This document shows positions 63,701-64,000 of a stretch of 64,000 nucleotides of DNA, one piece after another. The position numbers were made by a program, and so were the translations under genes. Every line of letters begins with the position of its first letter. Position 1 is the first letter of the stretch. The notes under the pieces were generated by a model, which had not been told where the DNA came from, did not search any database, and worked only from the letters and a program-made list of their open reading frames with translations. Origin of the DNA: Liolophura sinensis (Eukaryota; Mollusca; Polyplacophora; Chitonida; Chitonidae). The DNA lies in the NCBI RefSeq assembly GCF_032854445.1, contig NC_088306.1, positions 13,327,386-13,391,385 of the forward strand. The letters are read 5' to 3'.

Positions 63701-64000
63701 ATGTCTATATTGCGGGGCAAGGGGACAGAAGTCCTACTTATCTCAGCAGTAAAGAACTGGAGCGCCTCAACCAAGGTGAAGGCTTTATACGTAACTCACC
63801 CCAAAGAAGAAATCTCCCTGCTTCCAGAACACTGCTGGTCATATTTTCATTGCTTTATATTTTGTATTCCATTTTCTTCACCTTGTCTCTATTTTTTGGA
63901 GTGCTATATTTCAGCTACAGTGATGCTGTGTCTAATATTCAAAATATTACGGCTGTTAAAATTCGACTCAAAGAGAACTTTACAACACAACTGGAAAGTT
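38309..64000 (+). CDS. Multi-exon gene for an unrecognised EGF/TNFR-like multipass membrane protein (partial)
   Basis: Sixteen exons can be chained with matching phases: 38309-38416, 46447-46578, 49378-49699, 50304-50393, 50622-50744, 54518-54592, 54836-54907, 55833-55892, 56543-56828, 57668-57842, 58099-58288, 58772-58840, 60324-60431, 60543-61400, 62506-62628 and 63320 to the window edge. All introns are GT-AG except the first, which appears to be GC-AG. The protein reads about 1,158 residues in the window. In order it has an acidic Ser-rich N-terminal region, a membrane segment, an EGF module, two TNFR-like Cys modules, a long ectodomain with several N-glycosylation sequons, two more membrane segments and an open end. 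The likely topology is a cytosolic N-terminus, a large ectodomain between segments one and two, then a cytosolic loop, which is inference. No start or stop codon is visible, so both ends are incomplete. Single domains are recognisable but the whole is not, so no function is claimed beyond a cell-surface or vesicle membrane protein. Confidence 0.85.
39107..39970. repeat. Dispersed repeat R1, copy 1, right part
   Basis: The sequence from agcctttttttta, with gatggaaggttaagctttt and tagctccaacatacatgtac, through gaacttcacttagttttc and gaaagctttccacatc to ccaatcataagattgcagtgg matches 52080-53350 block by block. It is cut off by the Penelope-like element at about 39976. Confidence 0.72.
39976..42600 (-). 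mobile_element. Penelope-like retroelement, decayed, with reverse transcriptase and GIY-YIG motifs
   Basis: On the minus strand, broken frames give the ordered motifs of a Penelope-like element (PLE). From high to low coordinates these are a basic N-terminal stretch (about 42400-42560), KEADKRKAVAIMD (about 41840-41880), NNFYGLSKI (about 41641-41670), RPIIAGPSSPT (about 41535-41570), TFDVHSL with its catalytic Asp (about 41410-41430), CTAMETKMIPVY (about 41180-41230) and FRKPTDTQLYLHFSSNH (about 41010-41055). A GIY-YIG-like endonuclease end follows (VYILICQGCGKQYIGQ, about 40400-40480). Several stops and frame changes make it inactive, and the second catalytic Asp pair (YADD-type motif C) is absent. 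It sits antisense in intron 1. Confidence 0.87.
42710..42752. repeat. (TA)n microsatellite
   Basis: About 21 uninterrupted TA pairs lie in intron 1 between the Penelope-like relic and a SINE-A insertion. A shorter (AT)n run is at 17060-17078. Confidence 0.97.
42874..43023 (+). mobile_element. SINE-A, 5'-truncated insertion
   Basis: It starts at cgtgggaaggtctgcag and ends after cagcgtaaaacgccaatc with an A/T tail. A perfect 11-bp duplication, tgacattcagt, is found at 42863-42873 and 43024-43034. It lies in intron 1 of the gene, near the (TA)n run. Confidence 0.9.
43360..43432 (+). mobile_element. SINE-A tail fragment
   Basis: The sequence ctcatgctggtcaccatcg followed by gtgaaatattcttgagtacg matches only the last third of SINE-A. 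Confidence 0.6.
43433..46446 (+). other. Right part of intron 1
   Basis: Besides the short tandem repeat at 45735-45844 nothing is recognised. The sequence just before 46447 (ttccgtttctggtttcttgc) is the pyrimidine tract for exon 2. Confidence 0.55.
45735..45844. repeat. Short tandem repeat in intron 1
   Basis: Three partial units share aatgatcatcaatgacgttt and taatgacagaagagtta. The middle unit is shortened. Confidence 0.85.
46447..46578 (+). CDS. Coding exon 2 (acidic, Ser-rich segment)
   Basis: The exon is 44 codons, phase 0 to phase 0, between the acceptor ctaacag and the donor gtatgt. It begins ESAMEFSSSDEIDSG and ends AEKLPYI. It is rich in Ser, Asp and Glu, with many potential casein-kinase-2-type sites, as in cytosolic tails. 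An ATG in frame at 46456 could act as a start in a shorter isoform, but the frame is open back to the acceptor. Intron 1 before it is 8,030 bp and carries a Penelope-like relic. Intron 2 after it is 2,799 bp. Confidence 0.75.
46579..49377 (+). other. Intron 2
   Basis: It contains the 25-bp tandem repeat at 49161-49254 and otherwise unrecognised sequence. Open frames at 47358-47759 (minus), 48103-48495 and 48468-48923 show no motif and overlap each other. Confidence 0.6.
49161..49254. repeat. Short tandem repeat in intron 2
   Basis: Units of 25 bases carry catgaactggtgaactgaac and gaagc, with one shortened unit in the middle. It lies 120 bases before exon 3. Confidence 0.85.
49378..49699 (+). 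CDS. Coding exon 3 with first transmembrane segment
   Basis: The exon runs from the acceptor tgaacag to the donor gtaagt and leaves phase 1 (322 bases). It begins DCSDGEESVDERFFPP, passes through a Gly-rich stretch (RRGGGG) and reaches a hydrophobic run of about 21 residues starting PFTLTVMLTV and ending AAVYAF (about 49579-49642). Arg residues lie just before the hydrophobic run, which favours a cytosolic N-terminus by the positive-inside rule. The segment is far from any possible start, so it is a signal anchor or internal membrane segment and not a cleaved signal peptide. Confidence 0.88.
50304..50393 (+). CDS. Coding exon 4 (ectodomain stalk)
   Basis: This 90-base exon is phase 1 to phase 1 between ctcgtttttag and gtaagt. 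It encodes about 30 residues beginning RKIRSYSKDLTLDIISLHE. It has no Cys and looks like a stalk between the membrane segment and the EGF module. The exon itself starts with gtaaga, a donor-like sequence directly after the acceptor, but splicing there would remove the exon and is not needed for the frame. Confidence 0.82.
50622..50744 (+). CDS. Coding exon 5: calcium-binding-type EGF module
   Basis: A single 123-base exon, phase 1 on both sides, encodes exactly one EGF domain of 41 residues. It starts DIEEC, the calcium-binding consensus (D-I/V-D/E-E-C), has Cys 2 and 3 in DGTAC and LAAC, then the hallmark CDNFIGSYKCRC with the conserved Asn and aromatic residue, and ends GFYVHAGKC. All six Cys are present. 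In known families this module sits in extracellular parts and binds calcium, giving rigidity to linked domains. Here it follows the stalk and precedes TNFR-like modules. Confidence 0.93.
51226..51290 (-). mobile_element. SINE-A tail fragment
   Basis: The sequence tttatttatttgagtggtg followed by gccgtactcaagaatatttc and gacgatggcag matches the 3' end of SINE-A on the minus strand. It lies in intron 5 of the gene. Confidence 0.7.
51480..53580. repeat. Dispersed repeat R1, copy 2 (with nested SINE-A)
   Basis: This is the longest copy. It contains the left tandem-like units (51560-52060), the right blocks (52080-52840 and 53140-53580) and a SINE-A inserted at 52853-53131. Left and right parts are joined with only about 40 bases between them. 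No protein-coding motif is seen, so the element is non-autonomous or only a relic. It lies within intron 5. Confidence 0.7.
52853..53131 (+). mobile_element. SINE-A, full length, nested in repeat R1
   Basis: A complete SINE-A with box A (gtggttcagttgg), box B-like gagttcaagtcc and the tail domain. It is flanked by cctatact at 52845-52852 and 53132-53139 and sits inside an R1 copy whose relatives near 39720 and 10150 lack the insertion. It lies in intron 5 of the gene in the sense direction. Confidence 0.93.
54009..54374 (+). mobile_element. SINE-B, full-length copy 3
   Basis: It starts accggcccagatagcacag, has box B-like ggatcaatcc, and ends with ttaaaccccaagcactcact and (actt)n. A 9-bp duplication, aaccatctt, lies at 54000-54008 and 54375-54383. 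It lies in intron 5, 135 bases before exon 6, in the sense direction. A 65-codon frame (54124-54321) is open. Confidence 0.92.
54518..54592 (+). CDS. Coding exon 6: TNFR-like Cys module 1
   Basis: The exon is 75 bases, phase 1 to phase 1, between atatttcag and gtaagt. It encodes 25 residues beginning ACSTTCPDNHYMIQAC and ending DQDVVCK. The spacing C-x3-C-x9-C-x7-C with an aromatic residue and D-x-V-C at the end matches half of a TNF-receptor cysteine-rich repeat. The module is short, so it is TNFR-like by pattern; ligand binding is not implied. Confidence 0.82.
54836..54907 (+). CDS. Coding exon 7: TNFR-like Cys module 2
   Basis: The exon is 72 bases, phase 1 to phase 1, between tttaccag and gtgagt. 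It encodes 24 residues with the pattern PCTVCNGSTYEAASC and TTQDRVC, close to the C-terminal half of a TNFR cysteine-rich repeat (CxxC, Gly-x-x-Tyr, Cys-Thr/Ser, D-x-V-C). NGS is an N-glycosylation sequon. Together with exon 6 it forms a tandem pair, each on its own symmetric exon. Confidence 0.85.
54990..55163 (+). mobile_element. SINE-A variant, both ends incomplete
   Basis: It runs from ggttagcatggcgcaatgac through gagttcaaatccagc to cccaccataatttttc and lacks the tail domain. It shares the head variant gagcctcc-accattgtgg with the copy at 59841, which suggests a subfamily. It is in intron 7. Confidence 0.85.
55833..55892 (+). CDS. Coding exon 8 (short linker)
   Basis: This 60-base exon is phase 1 to phase 1 between cttctggcag and gtaagt. 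It encodes 20 residues beginning DVTYPVKGFKENITLT. It has no Cys and one N-glycosylation sequon (NIT). It links the TNFR-like modules to the large ectodomain part. Confidence 0.78.
56543..56828 (+). CDS. Coding exon 9 (ectodomain)
   Basis: The exon runs from the acceptor attacag to the donor gtattg and changes phase from 1 to 2 (286 bases, about 95 residues). It begins GTVTTSASSNVFIEKL and ends KQITQYYCR across the junction. The composition looks like an extracellular beta-rich domain (alternating hydrophobic residues, for example LEITLSIRGLYLIPEY), but no family is recognised. The open frame continues past the donor to a stop at 56908; the junction to exon 10 joins cleanly as Cys-Arg-Asn-Pro. 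Confidence 0.85.
57071..57335 (+). mobile_element. SINE-A, full-length recent copy
   Basis: All blocks are present from ggggcctccgtagctcag to (aaat)n. A perfect 14-bp duplication, tactgtgtgaattt, occurs at 57057-57070 and 57336-57349. It is in intron 9 in the sense direction. Confidence 0.94.
57668..57842 (+). CDS. Coding exon 10 (ectodomain)
   Basis: The exon runs from the acceptor cttgacag to the donor gtggga, phase 2 to phase 0 (175 bases). It encodes residues beginning NPVPDRYNLGLTIIPDR and including CGSPNTTISCPAGYPDG, with an NTT glycosylation sequon and three Cys. It has normal coding composition and joins exon 11 in frame. Confidence 0.84.
58099..58288 (+). CDS. Coding exon 11 (Cys-rich ectodomain)
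   Basis: The exon runs from the acceptor ttatcacag to the donor gtgagt, phase 0 to phase 1 (190 bases). It begins NSALPELNQLPNSIACTDD and ends with a Cys cluster (QCAAAQKACDRCVKQTSC). Five Cys in the second half suggest a compact disulfide-bonded unit continuing into exons 12 and 13. Confidence 0.84.
58772..58840 (+). CDS. Coding exon 12 (short Cys-containing segment)
   Basis: This 69-base exon is phase 1 to phase 1 between gtgagcag and gtaagc. It encodes 23 residues beginning RNGERLPVSQCVHVGQD and ending VTCQ. The acceptor tract is weak in pyrimidines, but phase and Cys content fit the exons on both sides. Confidence 0.72.
58841..60323 (+). other. Intron 12
   Basis: It contains a short SINE-A tail (59727-59757) and a SINE-A variant (59841-60060). 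The phrase cacgtcagaaagcctgtca occurs at about 58630 (previous intron) and again, slightly changed, at about 59018, a small intronic duplication. Confidence 0.6.
59841..60060 (+). mobile_element. SINE-A variant copy
   Basis: It starts at ggcatgccagcatggcgcaa and ends with gtatagcataaaacaccaat and an A/T tail. The middle block is shortened (ctagcagtttctgagctctg), so the gtcgtgggtttcccc part is lost. A separate short tail fragment (aacaccaatcaaatgaataa) lies at 59727-59757. Both are in intron 12. Confidence 0.87.
60324..60431 (+). CDS. Coding exon 13 (Cys-rich segment)
   Basis: This 108-base exon is phase 1 to phase 1 between gatttcag and gtagga. It encodes 36 residues beginning ANPNVDNCCHLACYNSRDC and ending CPSPPIECAT. 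Six Cys in 36 residues, including a CC pair, mark a small disulfide-rich unit. It is not a standard EGF or TNFR pattern. The next intron is only 111 bases, the shortest of the gene. Confidence 0.82.
60543..61400 (+). CDS. Coding exon 14, largest exon (central ectodomain)
   Basis: The exon is 858 bases, phase 1 to phase 1, from the acceptor aattcag to the donor gtgagg, and encodes 286 residues. It begins VEEVCMLFKPAVVACTN and ends IPSIRITIPG. The second half is well-formed globular ectodomain sequence (for example YQVGYTVRLPGLNIDLPDG and DEVILTGKYEEN), with sequons at KNIS and INVT. The first part may hide an in-frame optional intron at 60633-60806. No named domain is recognised. The codon use in the second half is clearly coding, with GC-rich third positions unlike the surrounding introns. 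Confidence 0.88.
61472..61734. repeat. Minisatellite, 26-bp unit, in intron 14
   Basis: About ten units carry gcgttatctgtcttgtgata and cagtaa. The array starts about 70 bases after the donor of exon 14. Each unit holds a pyrimidine-containing stretch ending in acag that weakly resembles a 3' splice site. Confidence 0.94.
62506..62628 (+). CDS. Coding exon 15 (ectodomain)
   Basis: The exon is 123 bases, phase 1 to phase 1, between gccccctcag (a strong acceptor) and gtaagc. It encodes 41 residues beginning GNRSVLSSYQREMMDAVLD and ending KAMWVIQVQ. NRS is a glycosylation sequon. A full-length SINE-A copy lies 23 bases downstream of its donor. Confidence 0.87.
62652..62922 (-). mobile_element. 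SINE-A, full-length copy
   Basis: The minus-strand copy runs from a long (attt)n end and ttgattggtgttttacgccg to gcgctagcgggctaacc. A perfect 13-bp duplication, cactatggctttg, is at 62639-62651 and 62923-62935. It starts 23 bases inside intron 15, antisense to the gene. Confidence 0.94.
63320..64000 (+). CDS. Coding exon 16, second and third transmembrane segments (runs off the window)
   Basis: After the acceptor gtttattttcag the frame stays open for all 681 bases to the window edge. It begins GRLRTCPGILSMEVYDKCGG, completing the ectodomain with sequons QNLT and ANST. A hydrophobic segment (about 63613-63683, MAMAAIALLALMFCGIVYAC) is followed by SRK, then a polar loop of about 45 residues with Arg- and Ser-rich parts. 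A second strongly hydrophobic run (about 63832-63910, LLVIFSLLYILYSIFF) follows, and then a region with sequons NIT and NFT that would again be extracellular. The protein is therefore multipass and continues beyond the window. Confidence 0.9.

Overview
The window is animal nuclear DNA. It is AT-rich and dominated by introns and repeats, with GT-AG spliced exons, tRNA-derived SINEs, non-LTR and Penelope-like retroelement relics and many minisatellites. The two SINE families have the style of lophotrochozoan genomes (mollusc, brachiopod or a relative), but the species cannot be fixed from the sequence alone. Nothing prokaryotic is present: no operons, CRISPR arrays or bacterial genes.

There is one protein-coding gene, on the + strand. 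I place 16 coding exons between 38309 and the right edge at 64000, where the reading frame is still open. All 15 exon-exon junctions keep the reading frame. Together they give about 1,158 residues of a membrane protein: an acidic, Ser-rich N-terminal part, a first membrane segment (about 49579-49642), one calcium-binding-type EGF module, two short TNFR-like Cys modules, a long glycosylated Cys-containing ectodomain, a second membrane segment (about 63613-63683), a polar loop and a third membrane segment (about 63832-63910). I do not recognise a named family for the whole protein. Its 5' exons (before 38309) and 3' exons (after 64000) are not seen.

Positions 1-38308 contain no exon I can support. 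They hold a LINE fragment (1324-1706), many copies of two SINE families (called SINE-A and SINE-B here), seven minisatellites with units of about 20 to 61 bp, fragments of a Penelope-like element (35058-35580) and part of a larger dispersed repeat (called R1 here). Intron 1 (38417-46446) holds a second, longer, decayed Penelope-like element on the minus strand (39976-42600) with recognisable reverse transcriptase motifs and a GIY-YIG endonuclease-like end.

The most unusual points are the architecture of the gene, a probable GC-AG intron after its first visible exon, that exon lying in a gap of R1 which is closed in another R1 copy 14 kb away, an optional in-frame intron inside the largest exon, a shared 3' tail linking the two SINE families, and a 65-72 residue open frame kept in all three SINE-B copies.
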